Shown here: positions 1 through 8,447 of the stretch, one piece after another
Numbering within the stretch: the stretch's first letter is position 1
Layout: each line of letters starts with the position of its first letter
Assembly: GCA_033764055.1 (NCBI GenBank)
Contig: JANRJI010000145.1
Span: 19,165-83,164 of the forward strand
Origin: Ga0077555 sp033764055
Lineage (GTDB): Bacteria; Pseudomonadota; Alphaproteobacteria; Rhizobiales; Hyphomicrobiaceae
DNA: 64,000 bases
Direction: 5' to 3'
Translations under genes and position numbers: made by a program
Notes under the pieces: generated by a model
Told to the model about the DNA's origin: nothing
The model's database searches: none
Seen by the model: only the letters and a program-made list of their open reading frames with translations

Positions 1-435
1 GGCGAACTCGGTGTTGCCGCCCTTGCGATTGATCACACGGCACGACAGCAATGAGTACTTCGCGGGAATGGCCCGGAACGAGGAATCCGAGTGCCACAGC
101 ATATTACCGATGTTGAAGAGATGCTGGCGGCTGTCCTTCGGCAGCGGCTTGCCGTCCTTGTCGAGGTTCGAGACGTCGTTCATCCCTTCGCCGAGCCGCT
201 TGTCAGTGTCCTTGGTGATATTGCCGCCCCTCGCGTTCTCGAGCGGACCGAAGTTCCGGGAGAAAACCTGTTGCTGCTCGTCGGTGATATCCTGCCCGGG
301 GATGACGAGCACCGCGAACTTGTCCATGCCGGCCTCGATTGCGGCGGCCTCCTCCTTCGAGATCGGCTTCGTCAGGTCGACGCCGGTGACCTCGCCGACG
401 AATACAGGATGGATCTGGCGGATGGTGACGGCCAT
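1..435 (-). CDS. TauD/TfdA-family alpha-ketoglutarate-dependent dioxygenase, C-terminus cut by window
   Basis: The visible 145 codons are the N-terminal half of a non-heme Fe(II)/2-oxoglutarate dioxygenase of the TauD/TfdA type, a soluble enzyme family that hydroxylates substrates such as taurine or 2,4-dichlorophenoxyacetate. The iron-binding His-x-Asp is visible in WHSDSSF (about residues 113-119); the distal histidine and the 2-oxoglutarate-binding arginine lie beyond the window edge. The start ATG at 435 is preceded by a clear GAGGAGG ribosome site and the protein opens MAVTIRQIHPVFVGEVTGVDL, as usual for TfdA relatives. It is divergent from the sensor kinase gene. The substrate cannot be told from this half. 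Confidence 0.85.
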   Translation of the reverse strand, partial: MAVTIRQIHPVFVGEVTGVDLTKPISKEEAAAIEAGMDKFAVLVIPGQDITDEQQQVFSRNFGPLENARGGNITKDTDKRLGEGMNDVSNLDKDGKPLPKDSRQHLFNIGNMLWHSDSSFRAIPAKYSLLSCRVINRKGGNTEFA

Positions 436-587
436 GGGGCTCCTCCTCGACACTGGCGCTCGAGCGGCGGTCTGCCGCCGCGGGCGCAATTGCGGCAGGC
501 AAGGCTAGGCCAAGGAAGGCGGCGGGGAAAGCGGGACGTCGATCCGGGACGAGCACTTTCTCTCGGGCCCTACGCCGCAAGGCACCC

Positions 588-617
588 CTCGCATCTGGAG
601 CCCTCGCATCTGGAGCC
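588..617. repeat. 15-bp perfect tandem duplication
   Basis: The unit CTCGCATCTGGAGCC occurs twice head to tail (588-602 and 603-617) in the region between the divergent dioxygenase and sensor kinase genes. It lies upstream of the likely kinase start and could be a duplicated regulatory site or simple slippage. Confidence 0.6.
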
Positions 618-726
618 CTTGTGCACCAGCCTTTTGCATGATTGGCTCCCTGCGCCCTCAAATCGGAGACGCAAGATCAGCCCCGCGGATCAAACCCATC
701 CCGGCGAGCCTCAGCGGCGATGGCAA

Positions 727-2412
727 GTGCCATCACGCCTTCTGATACTTCTGGGGAGCATTGCCGCACTGCTGCCGGCGATCCTTTTCGGCGCCTACGT
801 TCTCATCGATCTGGTGGGACGCGATCAGCACGCTCAGCGTCTGAGGCTCGAGCAGACCTCACGCTCGCTGGTGGCCGCATTCGATCGCGAGTTGCAGTCG
901 CTCGCCGAGATGGCCACGGTGCTGGCCAACAGCCGACTGCTGAGGGCCGGCGACGTCGGCGCTTTCGAGCATCTGGCCCGGGATTCGGCCTCGGCGATCG
1001 GCTATACCATCGTGCTCGTCGACCAGACGGGCCAGCAGCTGGTGAATACCCGCGCCAAGCCCGGCAGCGAGCTTCCCCGGTCGAGGAACGAGGCCTTCGT
1101 CGAGCAGGTCTTGCAGACGAATGGGCCCGTGGTCAGCAACCTCGTCCGCACGACCACCGATGGCGAGCTCGCCATCGTCGTCGGAGTGCCTGTGGAGGCC
1201 GGATCACGAAAGCTCGTAGTCGGGGTGGCGCCGGATCTCCACCTGTTCGAACGCGTTCTCGCCCGCGTGCCGCTTGCCCTAGGCTGGTCGGCCGCAGCCG
1301 ACGACCCAACTGGGAGCATTGTGGCGCGATCCTCACAACCCGACCGCTTCGTCGGCACCAAGGCCCGCCTGCAGACACCGGACGGCGGCACCGCCAGCCT
1401 CAACTTCACCGACCTCGAAGGGCGGGCATCCGTGATGGCCTACACGGTGTCGGCGAAGACCGGGTATCGGGCAGTGGTTTGGGCGCCGGAGAAGGATTTC
1501 TATGCATCCACCACGACGCTGCAGTACTCGCTCGGCGGGTTCGGTGGCCTCGTGCTGCTGCTCACGGTCGCCGGCGCCTACTTCACGGGCCGCCTGATCA
1601 GCGATCCGATCCGGTATGTCGCCGACTGCGCCGATCACCTGCGGGACGGCAGGCGTGTCCATCATCGCCGTCACACCGTGATGCGCGAGGCGAATATCGC
1701 AAGCACCGCGATGGAGGTGGCTTCGAGAGTGATCGCCGAGCGCGAGGCGTCGCTGCGGCAGGAGACGGAGAAAACCCGCCTGCTCATGCGCGAGCTCGCC
1801 CACCGCACCAAGAACGTCATGGCCGTGGTCTCGGCGATCGCCCGCCAGACGTCGCGATCGACGTCGAGCCTCGCGGACTTCTCGCAGCAGTTCGATTCGC
1901 GCCTCGGCGGGCTCGCCCGCAGCATGGACCTGCTCGTGCACAACCAGTGGGCGGGCGTAGAGCTCAACACGCTGTTGAGGAACCAGCTGGAGCCGTTCGG
2001 CGACCCACACCGCTTCCGGCTGGAGGGCCCGGAGTTGCTTCTGACACCGCAGGCAACCCAGAATGTCGGATTGGCCATCCACGAGCTCGCCACGAACGCC
2101 GTAAAGCACGGCGCGCTCTCCGTGCCTGAGGGAAAAGTGGTGATCTCGTGGCACATCGAGGGCTGCGACTGGATTTTCGAGTGGAAGGAGGCCGGCGGGC
2201 CCGCCGTAAGTGCGCCGGAGCGGCGCGGCTTCGGCCGGGTCGTGATCGAGGACCTCGCAAAGCACGGCCTGGGTGGCCAGACGAGGCTTGGATTCGAGCC
2301 GGACGGCATCCAATGGCTGATGCGTGCGCCATTGACCGAGGTAATGGCGAAAGCCGACAAGCCGGCTGCCCTTCAGGCAAACGGCGCCCCCATCGGGCAA
2401 AAAACTGACTGA
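727..2412 (+). CDS. HWE-family sensor histidine kinase with extracytoplasmic sensor domain
   Basis: A membrane sensor kinase of the HWE/HisKA_2 class, which is abundant in alphaproteobacteria. A first membrane segment lies at about residues 4-25, followed by a periplasmic ligand-binding region of the CHASE/dCache kind, a second membrane segment near residues 275-295, a HAMP-like linker, and the kinase. The phospho-acceptor is His359 in ELAHRTKNVMAV. The N-box reads IHELATNAVKHGAL and the W-x-E signature is EWKEAGGP. The start is uncertain: GTG at 727 puts the first membrane helix at the N-terminus, while TTG at 634 would add a basic cytoplasmic leader. The open frame runs further upstream but opposes the dioxygenase gene. 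No response regulator is adjacent, so it is an orphan here. Confidence 0.82.
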   Translation: MPSRLLILLGSIAALLPAILFGAYVLIDLVGRDQHAQRLRLEQTSRSLVAAFDRELQSLAEMATVLANSRLLRAGDVGAFEHLARDSASAIGYTIVLVDQTGQQLVNTRAKPGSELPRSRNEAFVEQVLQTNGPVVSNLVRTTTDGELAIVVGVPVEAGSRKLVVGVAPDLHLFERVLARVPLALGWSAAADDPTGSIVARSSQPDRFVGTKARLQTPDGGTASLNFTDLEGRASVMAYTVSAKTGYRAVVWAPEKDFYASTTTLQYSLGGFGGLVLLLTVAGAYFTGRLISDPIRYVADCADHLRDGRRVHHRRHTVMREANIASTAMEVASRVIAEREASLRQETEKTRLLMRELAHRTKNVMAVVSAIARQTSRSTSSLADFSQQFDSRLGGLARSMDLLVHNQWAGVELNTLLRNQLEPFGDPHRFRLEGPELLLTPQATQNVGLAIHELATNAVKHGALSVPEGKVVISWHIEGCDWIFEWKEAGGPAVSAPERRGFGRVVIEDLAKHGLGGQTRLGFEPDGIQWLMRAPLTEVMAKADKPAALQANGAPIGQKTD

Positions 2413-2558
2413 CGCGCCAGCTGGGCCCGGCCCATCCGCCGGCGCGACCTGTCCTCGGGGAACAGGGGGCGATGCAAAGGGTGGCAACGGCAGGCCGGTG
2501 CTGTACAGAATGTGGGAGCACCGCGCACGCATACCCTGCACACAGGCCACCGAGCATC

Positions 2559-3884
2559 ATGAGCCAGGCACACGTTTCGAAGGCCGCACTGCGGCCGGCG
2601 CTTCGGCTCCGCGACTGCTACTGGTTCTTCGTCCCGCTGGTGCTGATGGTCGAGCTCAACATGATCTCGAAGTCGGTCATTCATGCCTTCCTGGCGCGGA
2701 CCGACACGCCGAGCGTCACCCTGGCTGCGTTCAATTCAGCGTTCACGTTCTACTTCGCCATCACCAGCGCCACCGAGGTGATGCTGGTGCTCTGCCTGTC
2801 CTACCTCAAGTCCCGCGCCGATGTCGTCCGTCTCATGACCTTCACCACACTGCTGTTGGTGGTGCCGCTGGCACTCGCGGTGGGTGTGGGCTTCACGCGC
2901 CTCGGCAACACCGTGTTCGGCGGCTGGTTCGGCCTCGGTGCGCCCGCCCAGGCGGAGGCCCGCGCTGTCGTCGGACTGCTCATCACCAGCATCCCGATTC
3001 TTATCCTGCGCGGCACCGCGTTCTCGCTCCTGATGATGAACCGCAGCACGATCATCATCACCTGGAGCACTCTGGTGCGCGTGCTGTCGCTGACGGCATC
3101 GCTCGCCTTCCTGCCGGCCTGGCTCGACGGAGCGGCGGTCGGCGCGGCCGCCCTGGTCATCTGCATGGCCGCGGAGACGGTGTTCGGCTGGATGTTCGCG
3201 TGGCGACTGCTGCTGGCGCTGCCGGCGAGGCGCGAGACGCAGGACACCTTCCTCGGCTACTGGCGCTTCTCGTGGCCGCTGATCGTCAACTCATCGGCCG
3301 AGATGGGCGTGATCTTCGTCATCAACCTGTTCCTCGGCCGGCTCGCCAATGCGGAGCTGGCGATCGCCGCCTTCGGTGTCGTGCATGGGCTCGTGTCGCT
3401 GCTGATGGCGCCGATGCGCAACCTCACCCAGTCGGCGCAGACAATGGTTGCACGGCGGGAGGACGTGCGCATCATGCTCGTCTTCACGGGCCAGCTGGTG
3501 GCCTTTTTCACGGTGCTCGCGCTCGCCCTCTTTCAGACCCCGTTGCGCGACAAGATCCTCAGGGGCGTCATGGGCCTGACGCCCGAGCTCGCCACCTATG
3601 CCGAGCCGGCGATGGGCCTGTCGTTCCTCCTGGCGGGCTTCTGGAGCTGCACGGCACTGTTCAGGGGACTGCTCGCCAAGGCCCGCACCACCAGCTCGCT
3701 CGCAGCCAGCGGCGTGCTCCGCGTCATGAGCGCCGGCGTTGCCGGCGCGATCAGCCTGGCGCATCCCGACATCAACGGCGCCGTGCTCGGCATCGCCGCC
3801 TGGATCGTCTCCTATGCCATCGAGACCGTGGTCAGCAGCTGGCGATTGAGCAAGCTCGGCTGGTACGTGGAGGGGAAGGGGTAG
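2559..3884 (+). CDS. Polytopic membrane transporter of the MATE/MOP superfamily, ANKH-like
   Basis: The protein has 441 residues with about 12 hydrophobic segments and short loops, matching the MOP (multidrug/oligosaccharidyl-lipid/polysaccharide) exporter fold. The opening block (FFVPLVLMVELNMISKS, then LAAFNSAFTFYF) resembles bacterial relatives of the progressive ankylosis protein ANKH more than classical NorM drug pumps. That assignment comes from memory of the family and is not certain. The ATG at 2559 is chosen because the longer open frame to 2472 adds a Cys-rich, non-family leader. It follows the sensor kinase by about 145 bp on the same strand. The substrate is unknown. Confidence 0.68.
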   Translation: MSQAHVSKAALRPALRLRDCYWFFVPLVLMVELNMISKSVIHAFLARTDTPSVTLAAFNSAFTFYFAITSATEVMLVLCLSYLKSRADVVRLMTFTTLLLVVPLALAVGVGFTRLGNTVFGGWFGLGAPAQAEARAVVGLLITSIPILILRGTAFSLLMMNRSTIIITWSTLVRVLSLTASLAFLPAWLDGAAVGAAALVICMAAETVFGWMFAWRLLLALPARRETQDTFLGYWRFSWPLIVNSSAEMGVIFVINLFLGRLANAELAIAAFGVVHGLVSLLMAPMRNLTQSAQTMVARREDVRIMLVFTGQLVAFFTVLALALFQTPLRDKILRGVMGLTPELATYAEPAMGLSFLLAGFWSCTALFRGLLAKARTTSSLAASGVLRVMSAGVAGAISLAHPDINGAVLGIAAWIVSYAIETVVSSWRLSKLGWYVEGKG

Positions 3885-3897
3885 CGGCCCCGCTTGC

Positions 3898-3918
3898 CTA
3901 CTCCCACTCGATGATGAA
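3898..3918 (-). repeat. att-like copy of the guaA 3' end
   Basis: Read on the minus strand this stretch encodes Phe-Ile-Ile-Glu-Trp-Glu-stop, closely matching the Thr-Ile-Glu-Trp-Glu-stop tail of the real guaA gene 330 bp away. On the plus strand the cores a-ctccca-ctcgat (from 3900) and a-ttccca-ttcgat (from 4229) agree at 11 of 13 positions. The 3' end of guaA is a known integration site for genomic islands, so this is a candidate old attachment site. Confidence 0.4.
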
Positions 3919-3996
3919 TTCTCACGACGATCATTGATTTCAAAAGAAAATTTAGCAGAAACGTCCACGCGAGAGTGGGCGTAAGGTCGACATTTG

Positions 3997-4272
3997 ATGC
4001 GCTACCTGCTCGACACGAGCATCATTAGCAACGTCACGAAGCCGACGCCCTCCGAGCGGTTGCTGGAATGGATGTCTGAGCAGAGCGACGAGGATCTGTT
4101 CATTGCCTCACTTACCGTCGCCGAGATCCGTCACGGTGTGCTGGAGAAACCAGCCGGAAACCGACGCGGTCGGCTTGAGGCTTGGTTCAGCGGTCCAGAG
4201 AGAGGCGAAGCTGCTTCTTCATCACCTCATTCCCATTCGATCGTTCCGGGCGGCTTCGAGGTGACGTCGTAG
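3997..4272 (+). pseudogene. Truncated VapC-type PIN-domain toxin, remnant of a vapBC module
   Basis: The first 65-70 residues match VapC ribonuclease toxins: LLDTSIISN holds the first PIN acidic residue (Asp6) and TVAEIRHG carries the next conserved glutamate (about Glu42). Complete VapC proteins are near 130-140 residues with further aspartates. Here the frame leaves the family after about EAWFSG and runs into the 3' end of guaA on the other strand, so the C-terminal active-site half is missing. Just upstream, the frame ending at 3997 (KRPRESGRKVDI, then TGA overlapping the ATG) looks like the last codons of the coupled antitoxin. The flank 3930-3960 is AT-rich, unlike its surroundings, which fits transferred DNA. 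Confidence 0.65.
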
Positions 4273-5771
4273 ACGACGCGGTTGATGCCCTTGACCTCGT
4301 TGATGATGCGGGTCGCGGCGCGGCCGAGGACATTCATGTCGAAGGGATAGAAATCGGCCGTCATGCCGTCGGTCGAAGTGACGGCGCGCAGGGCGCAGAC
4401 ATGGTCGTAGGTGCGCGCATCGCCCATGACGCCGACGGTGCGCACCGGCAGGAGAACGGCAAACGCCTGCCAGATGACGTCGTAGAGGCCGGCCTTCCTG
4501 ATCTCGTCGAGATAGATGGCGTCGGCCCTGCGCAGGATGTCGAGCTTCTCGGGCGTGATTCCGCCCGGACAGCGGATGGCGAGGCCAGGGCCGGGGAACG
4601 GATGGCGGCCGACGAAGGCGTCGGGGAGGCCGAGCTCGCGGCCGAGCGCGCGCACCTCGTCCTTGAACAGCTCGCGCAGGGGCTCGACGAGCTTCAGGTT
4701 CATGCGCTCGGGGAGGCCGCCGACGTTGTGGTGGGACTTGATGGTTACCGAAGGGCCGCCGGTGAATGACACGCTCTCGATCACGTCCGGATAGAGCGTG
4801 CCCTGCACCAGGAGCTCGGCGCCGCCCACCTTGTGCGCCTCGGCTTCGAACACGTCGATGAACAGCCGGCCGATGATCTTGCGCTTCTGCTCGGGGTCGG
4901 CGACGCCTTCGAGCTCGCCGAGGAACTGCCGGCTGGCGTCGACGTGGACGAGTGGAATGTTGTAGTGGCCGCGGAAGAGGCTCACGACCTCGTCGGCCTC
5001 GTTCAGGCGCATGAGGCCGTGGTCGACGAAGATGCAGGTGAGCTGATCGCCGACCGCCTCGTGCACGAGCACGGCCGCGACGGCGCTGTCGACGCCACCC
5101 GACAGCCCGCAGATCACCTTCGATGAGCCGACCTGCTGGCGGATTCGCTCGACCTCGCTCGAGCGGAAGTGGCGCATGGTCCAGTCGCCGGCGAGGCCGG
5201 CGATCTTGCGCACGAAATTGCGGATCAGCGCGGCGCCGCGCGGCGTGTGGGCGACCTCGGGATGGAACTGCACCGCGTAATGCTTGCCGGCCGCATCGGC
5301 GATGGCCGCGAAGGGAGCACCCTGGCTGACGGCGACGACACGAAAGCCTTCTGGCAACCGGGTGACGCGGTCGCCGTGGCTCATCCAGACCGTGTCGCGC
5401 TCGCCCTTCTGCCAAACACCCTCGAACAGCGGACAATCATCGACGACCTCGATCTCGGCACGGCCGAACTCGCGATGATGGCCGCCCTCGACCTCGCCGC
5501 CCATCTGGGCGACCATGGTCTGCTCGCCGTAGCAGATGCCGAGCACCGGGAGCCCGGAGCTGAAGACCCAGTCAGGCGCCCGCGGCGTGCCCATCTCCGT
5601 GACGCTCGCCGGTCCGCCCGAGAGGATGATCGCCTTCGGCTTCAGCCGGTCCCGCGCCTGCTCGGCGCGATTGAACGGGACGATCTCGGAATAGGCGCCG
5701 GCCTCGCGCACGCGACGCGCGATGAGCTGCGTCACCTGGCTGCCGAAGTCGATGATGAGCACGGTGTCCAT
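4227..5771 (-). CDS. guaA: GMP synthase (glutamine-hydrolysing)
   Basis: A complete 514-residue GuaA, which makes GMP from XMP, ATP and glutamine in the cytoplasm. The class I glutamine amidotransferase domain fills residues 1-200, with nucleophile Cys80 in GICYGEQ and the later His/Glu pair in QFHPEV. The ATP-pyrophosphatase domain follows, with its P-loop CGLSGGVDSAV near residue 220. The C-terminal XMP-binding/dimerisation domain ends in the canonical GTIEWE. The length is normal and there is no disruption. The gene is convergent with the vapC remnant, whose reading frame ends inside the guaA tail, suggesting that an island once integrated at this 3' end and left guaA intact. Confidence 0.98.
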   Translation of the reverse strand: MDTVLIIDFGSQVTQLIARRVREAGAYSEIVPFNRAEQARDRLKPKAIILSGGPASVTEMGTPRAPDWVFSSGLPVLGICYGEQTMVAQMGGEVEGGHHREFGRAEIEVVDDCPLFEGVWQKGERDTVWMSHGDRVTRLPEGFRVVAVSQGAPFAAIADAAGKHYAVQFHPEVAHTPRGAALIRNFVRKIAGLAGDWTMRHFRSSEVERIRQQVGSSKVICGLSGGVDSAVAAVLVHEAVGDQLTCIFVDHGLMRLNEADEVVSLFRGHYNIPLVHVDASRQFLGELEGVADPEQKRKIIGRLFIDVFEAEAHKVGGAELLVQGTLYPDVIESVSFTGGPSVTIKSHHNVGGLPERMNLKLVEPLRELFKDEVRALGRELGLPDAFVGRHPFPGPGLAIRCPGGITPEKLDILRRADAIYLDEIRKAGLYDVIWQAFAVLLPVRTVGVMGDARTYDHVCALRAVTSTDGMTADFYPFDMNVLGRAATRIINEVKGINRVVYDVTSKPPGTIEWE

Positions 5772-5896
5772 GCCGCCCTGCTAGACCAACCGCGGGATTG
5801 TGGCAATGCGGCTGCGTGCATGGTCGCTTCGGCGGCAGCGAGCCGATCCGGCAGCTGCTATAGGCAGGCGTCGAGGCCCCTGCAGGGAGAATGGCC

Positions 5897-6913
5897 ATGA
5901 GCCGCGCCGAGGAAGGCCGCCAGAAGCTGCTCGAGCTGCTGGGGGAGAGTGCCCACATGCCCGCCGATGAGATCATCCGGCGGATGACGTACATCGAGGT
6001 CGGCCGGAAGCCGACGCTCGCCCTGGCCCTGGCGCTGGCCCGTGCAGAGGAGGTCAGAGACCGGTTGCTCGACGAGCTCTCGCTCACGCCAGACGAGGTG
6101 GCGGAGCGCCTGAACGCGGCGCCGGACGAGCGGCATGCCTACTTTCTGCATGTTCTGGCCGTCTATCTGCTCGGGTTGTGGGAGGACGTCCGCGCGTACC
6201 GACCACTGGTCGCGTACCTCGCGGCGAACTCCGAGGCTGCGCATGCGCAGCTGGAGGAAACGGTGACCGAGGACCTCCACACCCTCCTCGGGCGCGTCTA
6301 CGACGGCAGCGATCTCGCGCCACTGAAGGCCATCATCGAGGATGGGACGGCAGATCCCTACGTGCGCGACGCTTGTCTGAGGAGCCTGCACGTGATGGCC
6401 CGCCTCGGGAAGATCCCACGGGACGACGTGATCACCTACTACCAGGAATATCTCGAGGCACATCGCAACCGGGACTGGGCCCGCGATGCCGATTTCCACC
6501 TCGTGACGATCGCCGAGATGCGAGAGCCGGCATTGCGCCCGGCGATTCAGAAGTGGTTCGCGGAGGGGCTCGTCGACACCAAGCTGCTGCCTCGTCGCGA
6601 CATCCGCGACACCTACGAGGAGACGGCCGAGCAGATCGACGAGGATCTGCTGCAGGTCGACCGGCTCAACGGGCTGCTCGACTACATCTGCGACTGGGCC
6701 TGGTTCAACGTCGACGACCCGGCGGAGCTGGCCAATCCGTGGGACGAGGTCGACCCCGAAGCGGAGATCCTAGGCAACCCCGACGGCGTCACCGACTGGG
6801 AGGCAGGCCGGCCCCTCGTGCGCGAGGGTCGCAAGATCGGCCGCAACGAGCCCTGCCCGTGCGGCAGCGGCAAGAAGTACAAGAGGTGCTGCCTCGACAG
6901 GGAGCAGGCGTAG
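5897..6913 (+). CDS. DUF1186-like protein with C-terminal SEC-C zinc motif
   Basis: A soluble protein of 338 residues, mostly alpha-helical and acidic. It ends in a SEC-C motif, GRNEPCPCGSGKKYKRCC, the same zinc-binding knuckle found at the C-terminus of SecA. The helical body resembles the DUF1186 family, whose biochemical role is not established. AGGGAG at 5884-5889 is 7 nt from the ATG at 5897 but only 1 nt from the ATG at 5891, so 5897 is preferred. The next gene downstream carries a nearly identical SEC-C tail, so the two may act on the same partner or in metal handling. Confidence 0.75.
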   Translation: MSRAEEGRQKLLELLGESAHMPADEIIRRMTYIEVGRKPTLALALALARAEEVRDRLLDELSLTPDEVAERLNAAPDERHAYFLHVLAVYLLGLWEDVRAYRPLVAYLAANSEAAHAQLEETVTEDLHTLLGRVYDGSDLAPLKAIIEDGTADPYVRDACLRSLHVMARLGKIPRDDVITYYQEYLEAHRNRDWARDADFHLVTIAEMREPALRPAIQKWFAEGLVDTKLLPRRDIRDTYEETAEQIDEDLLQVDRLNGLLDYICDWAWFNVDDPAELANPWDEVDPEAEILGNPDGVTDWEAGRPLVREGRKIGRNEPCPCGSGKKYKRCCLDREQA

Positions 6914-7015
6914 CCGAGCTGCCGATCCGCACGCGAGCAGCCGACGGGGCCCCGCCAAGGGGGTAACGCGCGGGTCACACCCGTGCTATGAATGCGCCGA
7001 CAAGGAGCCTGCCCC

Positions 7016-7264
7016 ATGAACGACACCACCCATTCAACGCTCGCCCACGCCCCCAGCTCCAGCGAGACAGTCAATTCGGGCCATTCCCACAGTCACGAGG
7101 ACGCCTGCGGCTGCGGCCACGACCACCACCATCATGGCCACCACCATCACGCCCCGGTCGTCACGTACCAGCGCTCGGCGCCCAAGGTGGGCCGCAATGA
7201 CCCGTGCCCCTGCGGCAGTGGCAAGAAGCACAAGAAGTGCTGCCTCGAGACTGCGCGGCCCTGA
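7016..7264 (+). CDS. Small His-rich SEC-C motif protein
   Basis: An 82-residue protein in two parts. The first half has a metal-ligand-rich stretch (HSHSHEDACGCGHDHHHH, then further histidines, about residues 23-46). The second half ends in a SEC-C knuckle, GRNDPCPCGSGKKHKKCC, nearly the same as the end of the preceding gene. AAGGAG 8 nt before the ATG fixes the start. It lies about 100 bp behind the DUF1186/SEC-C gene on the same strand and may share its transcript. The His/Cys cluster suggests Zn, Ni or Co binding, storage or delivery; this is inferred from composition alone. Confidence 0.72.
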   Translation: MNDTTHSTLAHAPSSSETVNSGHSHSHEDACGCGHDHHHHGHHHHAPVVTYQRSAPKVGRNDPCPCGSGKKHKKCCLETARP

Positions 7265-7307
7265 GCGCGCCTGCCGTCAGCCTGACGCCGAAGGAGGCTC
7301 GTAGCCG

Positions 7308-8342
7308 ATGGAGCCGGTCACCAGCAAGCTGCGCCGCACGCGCCTTTTTGCCAATCTGCCCGAGGACGGTCTCGCCGAGCTGATCTCCGAGCCCGGGGTG
7401 CGGCGCGGGGATCTTGCGGAAATCGTCGAGGCCCACCCTGGCGATCTCGTCGTGCTGCTCGAGGGCGGGCTGCACATGACGGCGAAGGATGGCGCGGGGG
7501 AGCATCTCGCCATCCTGTCGGTCAATGAGACGGCGCCGGAGCCGGCGATCCTCTACACGATCCCGGCCGGGGCCGAGCTGCGGCTGACTCGATTCTCGAC
7601 CTACCTCGTCATCGACGGCGCGCGCCTCGACAGCGTCATCGCGAGCGCGCAGGAGGCGCGGAGTCTGGCCGGACTCGACGATCGCGTCCGCGAGCGGGTG
7701 GCGGCACTGATCCGCTCGGGCCCCTTCAAGCAGCTGACGTTCGAGCAGGTCGTGCGCTGCGCCGAGACCATGCAGTCCTGGACCGTCTCCGCCGGCGAGG
7801 ACGTCATCGTCGAAGGGCAGGCGGGCGACTTCTTCTATGTGCTCGAAAGCGGCCAAGCCGAGGTTGTGCGGCGAGGCATCCCGGTGGCGCGGCTGGCGAC
7901 GGGCGCCTCGTTCGGCGAGGAGGCCCTGCTGCAGGAGGTATCGCGAAACGCCACCGTGCGCATGGTCACCGACGGACGGCTGCTGCGCCTCGGCAAGACG
8001 GACTTCGATCTGCTGCTCAAACCGGAGCTGGTCAACGAGGTGTCGCCGGACCAGACTTTGCGCTTGATCGAGCGTGGTGCCACCGAGATCATCGACTGTC
8101 GTACCGAGGTGGAATGGGAGCTCTGGCGGCTGCCTCGTGCCCGCCTGATGCCGCTCGACCAGCTGCGCGAGCGCGCCCGCGGCTTGGACAAGGCACGCGA
8201 TTATATCGTCTATTGCCGCACCGGCCGGCGGGCTATAGCCGGCGCCTTCCTGATGCGCCAGCTCGGTCTCAAGGCTCGCGTGCTCGAGGGCGGTATCGCC
8301 GGATGGCCGTACGCCGTTGAAGGGGCTCCACTGGGCGGATAA
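7308..8342 (+). CDS. Cyclic-nucleotide-binding domain fused to a rhodanese domain
   Basis: The protein has 344 residues. Residues 1-120 form a degenerate cupin-like region that may be a decayed first cNMP-binding domain. Residues about 130-245 are a Crp-type cyclic-nucleotide-binding domain with a recognisable phosphate cassette, FGEEALLQEVSRNATV. Residues about 255-335 are a rhodanese (sulfurtransferase) domain with active-site cysteine in YCRTGRRA and the closing GGIAGWPYA. AAGGAGG is 10 nt upstream of the ATG. There is no helix-turn-helix, so it is not a transcription factor. It may couple a nucleotide or redox signal to sulfur-transfer or cysteine-based chemistry. No signal peptide is visible, so it is probably cytoplasmic. 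Confidence 0.85.
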   Translation: MEPVTSKLRRTRLFANLPEDGLAELISEPGVRRGDLAEIVEAHPGDLVVLLEGGLHMTAKDGAGEHLAILSVNETAPEPAILYTIPAGAELRLTRFSTYLVIDGARLDSVIASAQEARSLAGLDDRVRERVAALIRSGPFKQLTFEQVVRCAETMQSWTVSAGEDVIVEGQAGDFFYVLESGQAEVVRRGIPVARLATGASFGEEALLQEVSRNATVRMVTDGRLLRLGKTDFDLLLKPELVNEVSPDQTLRLIERGATEIIDCRTEVEWELWRLPRARLMPLDQLRERARGLDKARDYIVYCRTGRRAIAGAFLMRQLGLKARVLEGGIAGWPYAVEGAPLGG

Positions 8343-8447
8343 GGACAACCATCTCCAGGCATTAATCTTTTTTGCCATATAGTTAGGCGATTTTGCTCAA
8401 CCAATAATACTGTGGCCCGGTGTTCGCTTCACCGGAGCCAGTTCAGC

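Noticed and set aside
3898..3918. Reading the EWE tail as a second guaA gene end
   Set aside because: Only about seven codons match before an in-frame stop; no upstream GuaA sequence exists, so it is at most an attachment-site copy.
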